Assembly: GCF_030409945.1 (NCBI RefSeq) | Contig: NZ_JAUFQV010000025.1 | Location: 62,001 to 126,000, forward strand | Origin: Vibrio tapetis subsp. quintayensis | GTDB taxonomy: Bacteria > Pseudomonadota > Gammaproteobacteria > Enterobacterales > Vibrionaceae | Length of the DNA: 64,000 nt | Direction: 5' to 3' | In this document: one piece after another, positions 38,101-46,508 of the stretch | How positions within the stretch are numbered: position 1 is the stretch's first letter | Layout of the letters: each line of letters begins with the position of its first letter | Notes under the pieces: model-generated | Told to the model about the DNA's origin: nothing | The model's input: the letters and a program-made list of their open reading frames with translations, nothing else | Database searches by the model: none | Translations under genes and position numbers: made by a program

Positions 38101-38426
38101 CACTTGCCGGAATAGTGGTTCGTAATTCTCTGGTATTGATTGAATTTATTCATCAGTCTCTAGCGGAAGGGCAAAAACTTCAAGATGCCCTTATTGAAGC
38201 TGGAGCGGTAAGAATGAGGCCTATTCTATTAACAGCAGGCACCACATTGCTAGGAAACATTGTGATAACACTAGACCCGATTTTTAATGGTCTTGCGTGG
38301 TCAATCATATTCGGTATTACCGCATCAACGGTATTCACACTAGCCGTTATACCCATAGTTTACCATTTAGCGTACCAAAACGTTGAAGGCCATGGTTTAC
38401 CAGTACACAAGGAGGAAGAAGCATGA
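35106..38426 (+). CDS. RND efflux pump inner-membrane subunit
   Basis: A 1106-residue RND transporter with 12 membrane segments in the usual 1+5+1+5 layout and two large periplasmic loops. N-terminal TPKEEDPQI and TM4 LALGLIVDDPIASIDNIER (paired acidic residues for proton transfer) are conserved. It is of the AcrB/MexB-like superfamily but not the typical multidrug AcrB group. A very strong ribosome-binding site (AAGGAGG) precedes it and it is coupled by an ATGA overlap to its adaptor. Unusually, the pump gene comes before the adaptor gene. Location after the YeeE/YedE genes raises the idea of export of sulfur-derived compounds. Confidence 0.92.
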   Translation: MKHATNQGFVHKVMNSYFPPILIVLALVVGGISLWLTPKEEDPQIIVPMADVLIQAPGLSAKQVEKQVTEPLEKLLSQIDGVEDVYSSSMENGAQVIVRYYVGESREGALIKLYNKIYSNQDKIPPSVTNWAIKPVEIDDVPIVVASLYSTKPDGISTFELRRIAQQATQRLKALDSTNIVKVFGGQPRVIEVALDPSAMASRMTTIDDLQNAFQLSHQKQNAGITHQAGNVFHLESGQFFSDASELGSLVVNVVNGKPVYLRDVATITDGPSEAENDTWYQKGSASGQVSDTHPAVFLSVAKQKGSNAVSVAKDVLAELDTLKGEQLPDGVEIDIIRNYGQTADDKVSNLVSSLGISILTVVVFVGLFLNWRSALVVGIAIPISYGAALGMDLAFGYSINRVTLFALILALGLIVDDPIASIDNIERYLKRKDLSRTKAIVLAMAEIRSALLMSTVAIVIVFTPMFFITGMMGPYMAPLAFNVPISVVFSTIVAFMITPWLAKKILRSAQDQGEYNVQTTFLYKVYKKGLTPLLASRKKSWMFLGVVALLFVSAAMLPAMRQVPLKLLPYDNKNEFQLVLDMPDNSSFVSTSNALRDFSSFLVEVPEVESVSAFSGLASPMDFNGMVRHYFMRSQPSQGELRIVLAEKDRRDMQSHEIVTRLRTDLETIAQQYGAHIQLVEVPPGPPVIATLTAEVYGKETTSYERLQQQAQVVVDRLKREEFVSEVDSSVQGDSQVWQFVVDREKAALSGISVADINRTISAANQGFVLANLKAERELEPLPVSVRLPSNERDRLDSLLALYVRGQAGITKVSVNGALEDTPQPLVQISELGRFEKRDLDQPIYHKNLKPVVYVYAESVGRVPGEIIADVLSDQDTPPSDERIPTSDRTYFNNGAGDGWSVGKDIDVVWSGEGEWKITVDVFRDLGIAYGAALLGVFIVMLIQTGLPAVSGIIMLAIPLTVIGIMPGFWVLNMMGIDINGYPNPALFTATAMIGMIALAGIVVRNSLVLIEFIHQSLAEGQKLQDALIEAGAVRMRPILLTAGTTLLGNIVITLDPIFNGLAWSIIFGITASTVFTLAVIPIVYHLAYQNVEGHGLPVHKEEEA

Positions 38427-39481
38427 AATCATCAAAACTAACGTTAGGTATAGCGCTGTTCTCAATACTCGGTGTGTTGTTTCTTTATATGGCGGGCTTC
38501 TTTACGCCGAAGCTTGGTACACAGGAAGCACCATCTAAGCTGTCTGATCATGAGATTTCCGCATTAACAACCATTGAATTGCAGTCGTCAGTTTATGATC
38601 AACACAGACAATTTACCGGTACTGTAGTTGCTGACCAAAAAGCGTCATTATCCGCCCGATTAACAGCGAAAGTAGCAGAAGTACTTGCCCATTCAGGTGA
38701 CAATGTCACTAAGGATGATGTACTCATGCGCTTAGAAAGTGATGATCTAGATGCGCGGGTGATGCAGTCGGAACAGGGGTTGTCCTCTGCACAAGCGCAA
38801 CTTAATGCGGCTCGTAAAGAATATCAACGAGTGACCGAACTCGTGAGTAAGAAACTGCTGCCTCAATCGGAATATGATCGTGTGAAAAGCCAACTAGATA
38901 CCACCACAGCCAAATACAAACAAACTCAGGCTGCCGTTCGTGAAGCAGAGGCGACCTTTGGTTTCAGTATCATTACCGCACCGTTTGATGGAGTGATTAC
39001 AACAAGGCCGATCAACCAAGGAGACACCGCATCTCCGGGAATGCTACTTGTTACCTTGTATAACCCGAAAACGCTACAACTAGAGGTAAACATTTCTGAG
39101 TCTTTAATTAGTGATATTCAAATTGGCACGGAACTGTCTTTCGAGTTACCCACGTTTAAGCAATCAGGCATAGGTAAAGTTGTTGAAATTGCGCCGGCTG
39201 CTGACACCACTTCTAGGAGCTTTTTGGTAAAAATTGCACTTGAGGGAATCGACAACGTGTACCCCGGCGTTTTCGGCAAGGTTTCCGTGCAGAGTGGCGC
39301 TCTACAGGCATTACAACTACCTGAAGAGGCTGTCTATCAAGTCGGCCAACTTGATTACGTCAAAGTGATAAAGGAAGGGGTTATTCGCACCCAACTAGTA
39401 CAACTAGCCGCCAACAATATGGTACGAAAGGGGGTACAAGCAGGGGATGTGATCATACTAAACCCACTTGATATCAATTAA
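38423..39481 (+). CDS. RND membrane-fusion (adaptor) protein
   Basis: The 352-residue product has an N-terminal membrane anchor, a biotinyl-lipoyl half-site (ADQKASLSARLTAKVAEVLA), a coiled-coil hairpin (about residues 110-170), the second lipoyl half (ITAPFDGVITTRPINQGD) and a beta-barrel. It is the periplasmic adaptor for the preceding RND pump, overlapping it by 4 bases. No outer-membrane factor gene is present, so a shared TolC is probably used. A strong terminator ends the operon. Confidence 0.92.
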   Translation: MKSSKLTLGIALFSILGVLFLYMAGFFTPKLGTQEAPSKLSDHEISALTTIELQSSVYDQHRQFTGTVVADQKASLSARLTAKVAEVLAHSGDNVTKDDVLMRLESDDLDARVMQSEQGLSSAQAQLNAARKEYQRVTELVSKKLLPQSEYDRVKSQLDTTTAKYKQTQAAVREAEATFGFSIITAPFDGVITTRPINQGDTASPGMLLVTLYNPKTLQLEVNISESLISDIQIGTELSFELPTFKQSGIGKVVEIAPAADTTSRSFLVKIALEGIDNVYPGVFGKVSVQSGALQALQLPEEAVYQVGQLDYVKVIKEGVIRTQLVQLAANNMVRKGVQAGDVIILNPLDIN

Positions 39482-39518
39482 GAGCAGCTAACGAAGTTTA
39501 CAAATACCATAGCAACAA

Positions 39519-39558
39519 AAAGCGTTCAGTTATCTTAATAACTGAACGCTTTATTTTA
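39519..39558 (+). terminator. Rho-independent terminator of the RND operon
   Basis: AGCGTTCAGTTAT (39521-39533) pairs perfectly with ATAACTGAACGCT (39538-39550), loop CTTA, followed by TTATTTTA. The A run on the left also suits the convergent pxpC gene. Confidence 0.92.
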
Positions 39559-39611
39559 CCTAGCTGTCATTAAGGGGCAATCAGTCAGCTTATAAAAGTC
39601 AGAACCCGTTA

Positions 39612-40538
39612 CTAGTATCCGAAGAACCTTGCCCACTTACACCACACCTTTTGCAAGCCCTCTCGATCCCCTTGTGTGAAAAAGACTTTCTGCCCTGGCT
39701 TAGCTTGTGCTAAGCGCGGTAAGTCGATGCGAGCAACACAACCCATCTTTGGGTACCCACCAATTGTTTGCCTGTCGTTTAACAAAATAATGGGATGCCC
39801 ATCTGGAGGGATCTGAACCGCACCTAAAGCAATTCCTTCAGAAAGGCAGCTCTGTTTAGGCGTATCTAACGCAGGGCCCTCAAGCCGATATCCCATACGA
39901 TTTGATGATTGACTCACCATGTATTCACTTTCATACAGCGTTGATTTTGCAGCATTACTGAATGTGTCGGCTTGATACGACTCTATAAGGCGAAGTACCA
40001 ATGGTAAGTTATAGTCAGGTGTAAACCTAAATGTAACGTGCCTTTGTTTAGCTTTGGTTTCATGCTGGTGAAAGGGTATAAGGTCTCCCGCATTTAAGCT
40101 TTGTCCATCGCAGTTAAGCCCACCAAGTTGGTCTCTTTGAACGGTAGAGCAGCTTCCATAATGTTCTGGTGCTTCAAACCCACCTTTGACCGCCAAATAG
40201 GACCTAAGTCCGTTACGTGGTAACGAAAATGACAGCAATTGACCTTTCTTAGCAACAAAAGATGACCAATTTAACACTGGCTTACCATCTAACTTAGCCT
40301 GTAAATCTCCTCCGCATATCGAAAGCAAGCATTCATGATGGATAAAAAAAGCAGCTTGCCCTAACGTAATCTCAATAACGACGCTGTTTTTGTCATTTTT
40401 AAGCAGGAAATTAGCCCAACTGTAGGCGTAGTCGTCTATTGGTCCGCCTTGGGTTAATCCCAACTGACTATGTCCGAAACGACCAAAATCATGAATAAGA
40501 CTTAATTGACCAGGTTTGATGACTTCTATAAGTCCCAT
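39612..40538 (-). CDS. pxpC: 5-oxoprolinase subunit C
   Basis: The 308-residue product has the KipA/PxpC signature: LSLIHDFGRFGHSQLGLTQGG at the start and SNRMGYRLEG and GHPIILLNDRQTIGGYPK later. With PxpA and PxpB it forms the ATP-dependent 5-oxoprolinase that opens pyroglutamate to glutamate. It overlaps pxpB by 13 bases. Length is normal for the family. Confidence 0.93.
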   Translation of the reverse strand: MGLIEVIKPGQLSLIHDFGRFGHSQLGLTQGGPIDDYAYSWANFLLKNDKNSVVIEITLGQAAFFIHHECLLSICGGDLQAKLDGKPVLNWSSFVAKKGQLLSFSLPRNGLRSYLAVKGGFEAPEHYGSCSTVQRDQLGGLNCDGQSLNAGDLIPFHQHETKAKQRHVTFRFTPDYNLPLVLRLIESYQADTFSNAAKSTLYESEYMVSQSSNRMGYRLEGPALDTPKQSCLSEGIALGAVQIPPDGHPIILLNDRQTIGGYPKMGCVARIDLPRLAQAKPGQKVFFTQGDREGLQKVWCKWARFFGY

Positions 40539-41224
40539 AGTTTGCCTCCCAATTCGTCAAATTCTTCTCTTTCAATGGCACAAAAAGAAACGGTATCGCC
40601 AATGCTAAAGGGGCTGATAACTTCGCCTGTAGGGTTATAAAGCGGGATCGGACAGTTACCAATGATATTCCAACCTCCAGGCGAGCTTTCTGGATAAATG
40701 CCCGTTTGGTTTGCTGCAATGCCAACACTACCAGCAGGCACCGACAAGCGAGGCGTACTGTGCCTCGGTAGAACAAGCTCATTAGGTACTTCAGCCAAAA
40801 AAGCGAAGCCAGGCGCGAAACCCATCGCACACACGTGATAAAGGTGGCCACAATGCAACTCGACAACTTCTTCTTCTGTCAGACCCCGCTCTTGTTGATA
40901 ACGCTTAAGATCAGGTCCAACGCTTTCATGGTAGTAAACAGGAATTTCTATATGATGGGCAGGTTGGGTTGGGGGGTATTCCAGCTCTCTTTTTACGATA
41001 GAAGAAAGCCTAGCGATCACCTCTTGTTCTGACATCAGAAACGGCAGGTAATCAACAAGTATGTTGGCATACGATGGCGTGACGTTCATGATCACATCCA
41101 TCAATTCAATTCTAATGGTGTCGGCAATATGACCAATGTGTAAAGAAAACTTGGGATCAATACGGTCGCCAAGCTGAACCATGACACTGCATTCTGCTAC
41201 AGGATCAATACGAAAAGATTTCAC
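40526..41224 (-). CDS. pxpB: 5-oxoprolinase subunit B
   Basis: A 232-residue PxpB/KipI protein with YHESVGPDLKRYQQERGLT, CAMGFAPGFAFLAEVP and PRHSTPRLSVPAGSVGIAAN segments. It starts at GTG with GGAGG inside the end of pxpA, so translation is coupled. It forms the core of the oxoprolinase with PxpC; in Bacillus the homologue KipI also inhibits a sporulation kinase, which is not relevant here. Confidence 0.93.
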   Translation of the reverse strand: MKSFRIDPVAECSVMVQLGDRIDPKFSLHIGHIADTIRIELMDVIMNVTPSYANILVDYLPFLMSEQEVIARLSSIVKRELEYPPTQPAHHIEIPVYYHESVGPDLKRYQQERGLTEEEVVELHCGHLYHVCAMGFAPGFAFLAEVPNELVLPRHSTPRLSVPAGSVGIAANQTGIYPESSPGGWNIIGNCPIPLYNPTGEVISPFSIGDTVSFCAIEREEFDELGGKLWDL

Positions 41225-41226
41225 AT

Positions 41227-41982
41227 CTAGCCTCCTAAGCTTTTTAGCCCTTGAGAGATTCTTTGTACCATCGCAATTGAGTCGGCGTTATCACCATGAA
41301 CACAGATGGTGTCAGCTTCAAGTGTGATCTTAGCGCCGTTAATACTCGTGATACTGCCATACTGAGCGAGTTGAATGACTTGATGGTATATGTCATCTTG
41401 CAAATGATGTACCGCTTTCGGGTGAGTTCGAGGAAGAAGTAGGCCGTTATCTTGGTAGGCTCGGTCAGCAAAGGCTTCAAACAACAAAGGAACATTGAAC
41501 TGATCGGCAAGGTCTAAGTAGCGGTTGTTATTCACGCCCGCCAAAATCATAACAGGGAGGCCAAAGTTTTCCGCTGCAGCCAAGATGGCAACGAATACCG
41601 ACTCGCGACTCATCATGTCATTATAGAGGGCACCGTGGGGCTTAATGTATTCGATTTTGCAGTCGTACATTCTTGCCATCGCTACTAGCGCACCGACTTG
41701 ATAAATAACACAATGCGTTATTTCATCATCAGAAAGGGGAATACTTCGCCGGCCAAACCCTTGTAAGTCTTGATAACTTGGGTGAGCGCCAATCATGACA
41801 TTGTGCTGTTTCGCTAACAAGAGGGTTTTCGCCATAATATCTGGGTCAGAGGCATGAAATCCACAGGCTATGTTGGCCATATCAACCCATGGCATTACGT
41901 CTTCATCCATTCCCATAGACCACTGACCAAAGCTTTCGCCGATGTCGCAGTTAAGTTTTATTCTTGCTTTGTTGATCGTCAC
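41227..41982 (-). CDS. pxpA: 5-oxoprolinase subunit A
   Basis: The 251-residue LamB/YcsF family protein has LNCDIGESFGQW, NIACGFHASDPDIM, GAHPSYQDLQGFGRR and YIKPHGALYND blocks, typical of PxpA. Start is GTG at 41982. First gene of pxpA-pxpB-pxpC, with no overlap larger than needed for coupling. The operon detoxifies or recycles 5-oxoproline formed from glutamine and glutathione breakdown. Confidence 0.93.
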   Translation of the reverse strand: MTINKARIKLNCDIGESFGQWSMGMDEDVMPWVDMANIACGFHASDPDIMAKTLLLAKQHNVMIGAHPSYQDLQGFGRRSIPLSDDEITHCVIYQVGALVAMARMYDCKIEYIKPHGALYNDMMSRESVFVAILAAAENFGLPVMILAGVNNNRYLDLADQFNVPLLFEAFADRAYQDNGLLLPRTHPKAVHHLQDDIYHQVIQLAQYGSITSINGAKITLEADTICVHGDNADSIAMVQRISQGLKSLGG

Positions 41983-42433
41983 TTTATGTTTAACCCACTT
42001 GCTTCCATCGTCTTCATGACTATGAGCTTAATCATTTACCAAGATAAATATTAGTCGAAGATCTTAAAAGTATGATACTTGTTGCGAAAACAACGTTTTT
42101 GGACATAATTTCATGTTTAAACTAACATTCAGTGATTGAATGACTAATGACCAATTAATGCATTTCCTTAGTGATAATCGCTCAAAACGTTCACTTTACG
42201 CCAGCCACGCACGTCCAATGATATTACAAATACTTGTAAGCAATAAGTCTAAAAAGAAGCCGTCCTGACTCTTTTTTGATCTAAATCGACATTTTTACGA
42301 TTAATTGGATTTGTTACTTCCTATAACAATTGGAACTGCTAGAATATATATGTTGCTTATTTTTAGAGGTTAAAAAACATTTTTTTAACTATTCTAACTA
42401 AAGTTGTTAATCAACCGATTGTGGAGAATGCTC
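41983..42433. other. 451-base gap upstream of pxpA and the 24-residue peptide gene
   Basis: This AT-rich gap holds the divergent promoters. An inverted repeat TTACAA/TTGTAA with a 4-base centre lies at 42224-42239, and a perfect 9-bp A/T hairpin GTTAAAAAA/TTTTTTAAC at 42369-42389, which would be in the leader of the peptide mRNA. No other gene was found. Confidence 0.5.
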
Positions 42434-42508
42434 ATGGAGCTCGCGCTAATCATCGCTTTTATCGTTGCTGCAGTGGTAATGGTAAAGAAAGAGATGGCAG
42501 AGAGATAA
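42434..42508 (+). CDS. 24-residue single-pass membrane peptide
   Basis: The ATG at 42434 follows GGAG by 9 bases and opens a 24-codon frame: MELALIIAFIVAAVVM, then the charged tail VKKEMAER. One hydrophobic helix with a positively charged tail is typical of small inner-membrane proteins. A strong terminator lies 57 bases after the stop and an upstream leader hairpin is present, so the frame has its own transcription unit. It is not in the reading frame of any longer gene. I recognise no named family. Confidence 0.6.
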   Translation: MELALIIAFIVAAVVMVKKEMAER

Positions 42509-42564
42509 CTGTATACATTTAGTTCATTTCACTTTTATTTTACTTTTTATGAACTTAATAGAGA

Positions 42565-42590
42565 AAAGTCAGCTTATGCTGGCTTTTTTA
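42565..42590 (+). terminator. Rho-independent terminator
   Basis: AAAGTCAGC (42565-42573, counting an extra A on the left) pairs with GCTGGCTTT (42578-42586) around TTAT, with one T-G wobble, then T residues to 42589. It ends the small-peptide transcript before the LysR gene. Confidence 0.85.
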
Positions 42591-42724
42591 TCGCCTGTAC
42601 AAAACCGCTCAATGTAAACTTAAACATTTTGGTCACAGATACTAAGCAAGTTCTTGTGTTAATGATTCAATAAACGCATTATCAACTTTATGTATTTCTT
42701 GCCCGAAGCTACAGGATTGTTTCA

Positions 42725-43657
42725 TTGAATAGCCCAATCACATTAGAAGCACTGCACATCCTAGACGCCATAGACAGACGTGGCAGTTTTGCGTCTGCAG
42801 CGAATGAATTGGATAGAGCGCCGTCTTCTCTTACGTATCAAATTCAAAAGCTAGAACAAGAATTGGATCTGAACATCTTTGACCGTTCAGGCCACAAAGC
42901 CGTTTTTACAGAAGCCGGAAAACTTCTACTTGAAAGAGGTAGAGAATTACTGAATGCTGCTCAGGAAATGGTTTCTGACGCAAATATCCTTGCTCATGGG
43001 TGGGAGCTTGACCTAACAATAGCCCATGACGGTATCATTCCCATAAGCTGTTTCTTTCCGCTCGTTGAACATTTAGGTGCCATTTCAAAAACACGGGTAA
43101 AACTGCAGGAAGAAATACTGGCCGGTGGTTGGGAATCACTGATCTCCGACCGTTCTGACTTGCTTATCTGCCCGAAACCAGAAACTGTTCCTCAAGATAT
43201 GAAAGTAGAAACCATTGGTAAGATGTCGATGACCTGGGTTGCCGCCAAAGATCACTACATACACAAGCGTAAGGGCGATTTCGACCTCGAAGCGAAGAAA
43301 CGATACAGAGCCATCGTTATTGCAGATACCGCAAGAGACACGCCCACGTTGAGCCGAAATATCTTAGACGACCAACCTCGATTAACGGTAACAAGCTTCC
43401 ATTCTAAAATAGAAGCACTCGTCGCTGGGCTTGGCATTGGTACCATTCCGACTCATGTTGCTGACAAACTAATAGAGCAGGGCGTACTGGCCAAAATCGT
43501 GGATTCAGAATACGCCGACATAGATATCGTATTAGCATGGCGACGCAATAAAATGGGTAAGAGTAAGTCCTGGTGCATCCAATACATGAAAGAACATTGG
43601 AAGCTAGACTATTCGTTCAAAGGAAGCCTCATATCCGCGACCCCATCTTCAAATTGA
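42725..43657 (+). CDS. LysR family transcriptional regulator
   Basis: The 310-residue regulator has a LysR helix-turn-helix (LEALHILDAIDRRGSFASAANELDRAPSS in pieces) and a substrate-binding domain. It starts at TTG (42725) with AGGA upstream. Its last 49 bases overlap the convergent acetyltransferase gene. Target genes are unknown; LysR proteins usually act on divergent neighbours, and here the nearest upstream unit is the small peptide gene. Confidence 0.9.
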   Translation: MNSPITLEALHILDAIDRRGSFASAANELDRAPSSLTYQIQKLEQELDLNIFDRSGHKAVFTEAGKLLLERGRELLNAAQEMVSDANILAHGWELDLTIAHDGIIPISCFFPLVEHLGAISKTRVKLQEEILAGGWESLISDRSDLLICPKPETVPQDMKVETIGKMSMTWVAAKDHYIHKRKGDFDLEAKKRYRAIVIADTARDTPTLSRNILDDQPRLTVTSFHSKIEALVAGLGIGTIPTHVADKLIEQGVLAKIVDSEYADIDIVLAWRRNKMGKSKSWCIQYMKEHWKLDYSFKGSLISATPSSN

Positions 43658-46290
43658 ACATCCAGCTCAAAACCTAATTTCTGTGCCAACATCAGCATTC
43701 CACGATTTGTTGGCATTGTCATTCCAGACAGCTGCTTGGTGCCACGCTGACGGCAGTAATCAATGACTTTTTCCATCAAGACTCGGCCCAAACCAAGCCC
43801 CTTTAGGTCAGAGCGGATCAATACAGCAAACTCTGCATCAATATTTTCTGAATCAGCCAATGCGCGTGCTACGCCTATAATGATTTCCTGGCCATCCTTT
43901 TGTTGAGTTGCGACAAAAGCCATCTCACGGTCGTAATCAATTTGCGTTAAGTTGGCTAACGCTTCATGGTTAAATTCACCTACATCACTGAAAAATCGCT
44001 TATACAAATCTTCTTTGGATACACTCGAGATAAAGTCTGCATGCAATGGCTCGTCTTCTGGCAAAATAGGACGCAGTAATATGTCACTGCCGTCTTTCGC
44101 GACGACGTGTTGTTCAAATTCGACAGGGTAAGGCCTAATGGCCAATCTTTGGTGAGCATGCCCATCATAACGTTGCAATGTTAAGTCTGCGTCGATGATG
44201 GTAAATTCGTTTCCGTTCGCCAGTACTGGATGTATATCCAGTTCTGCTATTTCAGGGCAATCAATCACCAGCTGGGAGATCCTAACTAAAAAGTCACTGA
44301 GCCCCTCAATGTCCATCGGGTTGGGCAATTGCTGTGGTCGTAACTTGCCTCCCTTGATCGCTCGTATAATCAGGTAGCGAGCAAGCGTGGTATTCAACGG
44401 CGGGATAGCGACGGTAGCATCAAGTGCCTCGTTCCACTCAGAGCCACCTTGCCCAAGCATAATAACCGGGCCAAAGACAGCATCATTGTGCACTTTTACG
44501 CGGATCTCCTGCCCACCAGCTCGGCTCGCCATACCTTGCACTAACAAGCCATGGATGCGTGCAGATGGGTAGGTTAGAGAAACCTGATCGAGAATTCCTT
44601 GCGCCGCATTAGCAACTTCAACGCTGTTTCTCAAATTGAGCATGACGCCATGTACATCTGATTTGTGTGCAATGTCTGGAGATCTCACTTTGACAGCAAC
44701 AGGGTAGCCAATGCCCTCTGCGATGTGGACCGCCTCGCTAACCTCACTGGCTATCCATGTCGGTAATACCGTAAAACCATAGTGCTTGAGCAATGGTGCG
44801 TTTTGGTGAGTGTCTAAAATGACGCGATCCTCAATCAACTGTTTATTTATCCAGTCTTTTGCTTCGCTGACTTCTTCAACCTGTATTTGCCCCACAGATA
44901 CCGGCGTTTCCATCAGCTGTTTTTGGTTTCGTCTGTACTCAACTAAGTGCATGAAAGCCACAACGGCACTTTCAGGCGTTCGATAAGTAGGAATTCCCGC
45001 GTGAGTGAACAGGCTTCGGGCCTCCCGAGTCGTGTGTTCCCCAGACCAATTGGTCAAAATATTGAAATGACGATGACGCGGGTGATTTTTAATGCAATCA
45101 ATAATGGCTTGCGCAGTTTGCGTAGAATGAGCAATGGCAGATGGGCTGTGCATGATAAGAAGTGCGTCACAATCATCGCTGTTCAATATGGTATTAATTG
45201 AATCGACATAACGCGCACTGCTGGCATCGCCAATCATATCGATTGGGTTACTGCCAGACCAACTTTCAGGTAACTGCTTATCTAACTGTGCGATGACGCC
45301 TTCTGACAGCTCTGCGAGCTTTCCACCACGTTCAAGCAAAGTATCGACAGCCATGATTGCAGGGCCGCCGCCATTGGTAATGATGGCTAGTCGCTCGCCC
45401 CTAAGTGGCACGGAATGTGTCAACGTTTCTACGGCGGCGAACAATTCGTGTGTATTGTTAACTCGCAACATGCCCGAACGGCGTATCGCCGCATCATATA
45501 TCACATCAAGGCTTGGTGTGGCTCGAGTGTGCAGTAGGGCAGCTTGTTGGCCTGCCAGCGTACGTCCACTTTTCAAAACTAATATTCTTCGGTTACGGCT
45601 TGCTGCTCTAGCAGCTGAAATAAACCTCCTTGCATCTTTTATTGCATCGACATACAACAAAATGGCATCGGTTTTACTGTCTGTACATAGGTAATCAAGT
45701 AACTCTGCAAAATCGATATCGGAGGCGTTACCCAAAGAAATGAACGCTGAAAAGCCGATGTCTTTATCATTGGCCCAATCCAAAATGGTGGTACAAACCG
45801 CCGCAGACTGAGAGATAAACGCGATCTTCCCACGTGACGCTGTCACAGGCGAGAACGATGCGTTGATATTTTGCCAAGGCAGCATGATGCCTAGGCTATT
45901 TGGACCCAAGATCCGAATGCCATGCCGTTTTGCAATCGCCAAGCACTCATGCTCGATAGTATTGCCAGATTCAGCGAGCCTGTGCATGTCTGATGAAAGA
46001 ATGATCACCGCACCGATGCCTTTCTCAGCAAGCTGGTTAAAGATCTCGATATTACGACTGGCATGAGTACACAAAACCGCAAGGTCAGGGGTAATAGGCA
46101 TCTGTTCGATCGACGCGTAGGCATATACACCACAGACCGATTTGTATTTTGGCGTTACAGGTAAAATTGCGCCTTGAAAACCACCTTGGAGGAGGTTCTT
46201 CATAACAATTTCACCGGAGCGATATGGTTGAGTAGATGCTCCGACGACGGCGATGGAATTAGGCTTTAGGAGCTTATTCAAACTGTTCAT
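43609..46290 (-). CDS. patZ: PatZ/Pka-type protein lysine acetyltransferase
   Basis: The 893-residue protein joins an acyl-CoA synthetase (NDP-forming)-like part (IAVVGASTQPYRSGEIV at the N-terminus, succinyl-CoA-ligase-like middle, ATP-grasp about 490-700) with a C-terminal GNAT domain (about 730-890; RSDLKGLGLGRVLMEKVI acetyl-CoA loop). This is the type I bacterial lysine acetyltransferase PatZ/YfiQ/Pka, which acetylates acetyl-CoA synthetase and many other proteins. In the synthetase part I cannot confirm from reading whether the catalytic His is kept; in PatZ it is lost. Transcribed alone. Confidence 0.92.
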   Translation of the reverse strand: MNSLNKLLKPNSIAVVGASTQPYRSGEIVMKNLLQGGFQGAILPVTPKYKSVCGVYAYASIEQMPITPDLAVLCTHASRNIEIFNQLAEKGIGAVIILSSDMHRLAESGNTIEHECLAIAKRHGIRILGPNSLGIMLPWQNINASFSPVTASRGKIAFISQSAAVCTTILDWANDKDIGFSAFISLGNASDIDFAELLDYLCTDSKTDAILLYVDAIKDARRFISAARAASRNRRILVLKSGRTLAGQQAALLHTRATPSLDVIYDAAIRRSGMLRVNNTHELFAAVETLTHSVPLRGERLAIITNGGGPAIMAVDTLLERGGKLAELSEGVIAQLDKQLPESWSGSNPIDMIGDASSARYVDSINTILNSDDCDALLIMHSPSAIAHSTQTAQAIIDCIKNHPRHRHFNILTNWSGEHTTREARSLFTHAGIPTYRTPESAVVAFMHLVEYRRNQKQLMETPVSVGQIQVEEVSEAKDWINKQLIEDRVILDTHQNAPLLKHYGFTVLPTWIASEVSEAVHIAEGIGYPVAVKVRSPDIAHKSDVHGVMLNLRNSVEVANAAQGILDQVSLTYPSARIHGLLVQGMASRAGGQEIRVKVHNDAVFGPVIMLGQGGSEWNEALDATVAIPPLNTTLARYLIIRAIKGGKLRPQQLPNPMDIEGLSDFLVRISQLVIDCPEIAELDIHPVLANGNEFTIIDADLTLQRYDGHAHQRLAIRPYPVEFEQHVVAKDGSDILLRPILPEDEPLHADFISSVSKEDLYKRFFSDVGEFNHEALANLTQIDYDREMAFVATQQKDGQEIIIGVARALADSENIDAEFAVLIRSDLKGLGLGRVLMEKVIDYCRQRGTKQLSGMTMPTNRGMLMLAQKLGFELDVQFEDGVADMRLPLNE

Positions 46291-46508
46291 GATCTACCCT
46301 TACACTGAGATGTTAGTTACTCAGTCTAAAGCAATAGTAACGAACACTAATTGCCCATATTTTCGCTATGTGATCAATAACTCGTAATAATCACAAAATA
46401 TTGTGGGATAAGTCACGAGATAGTCTAGAATTTACTGACTATGTACTTGATTCTGGAACGATCAATGGGCATGATTTGACAGAAATTCATTTAAGCGTCG
46501 TGTGACTT

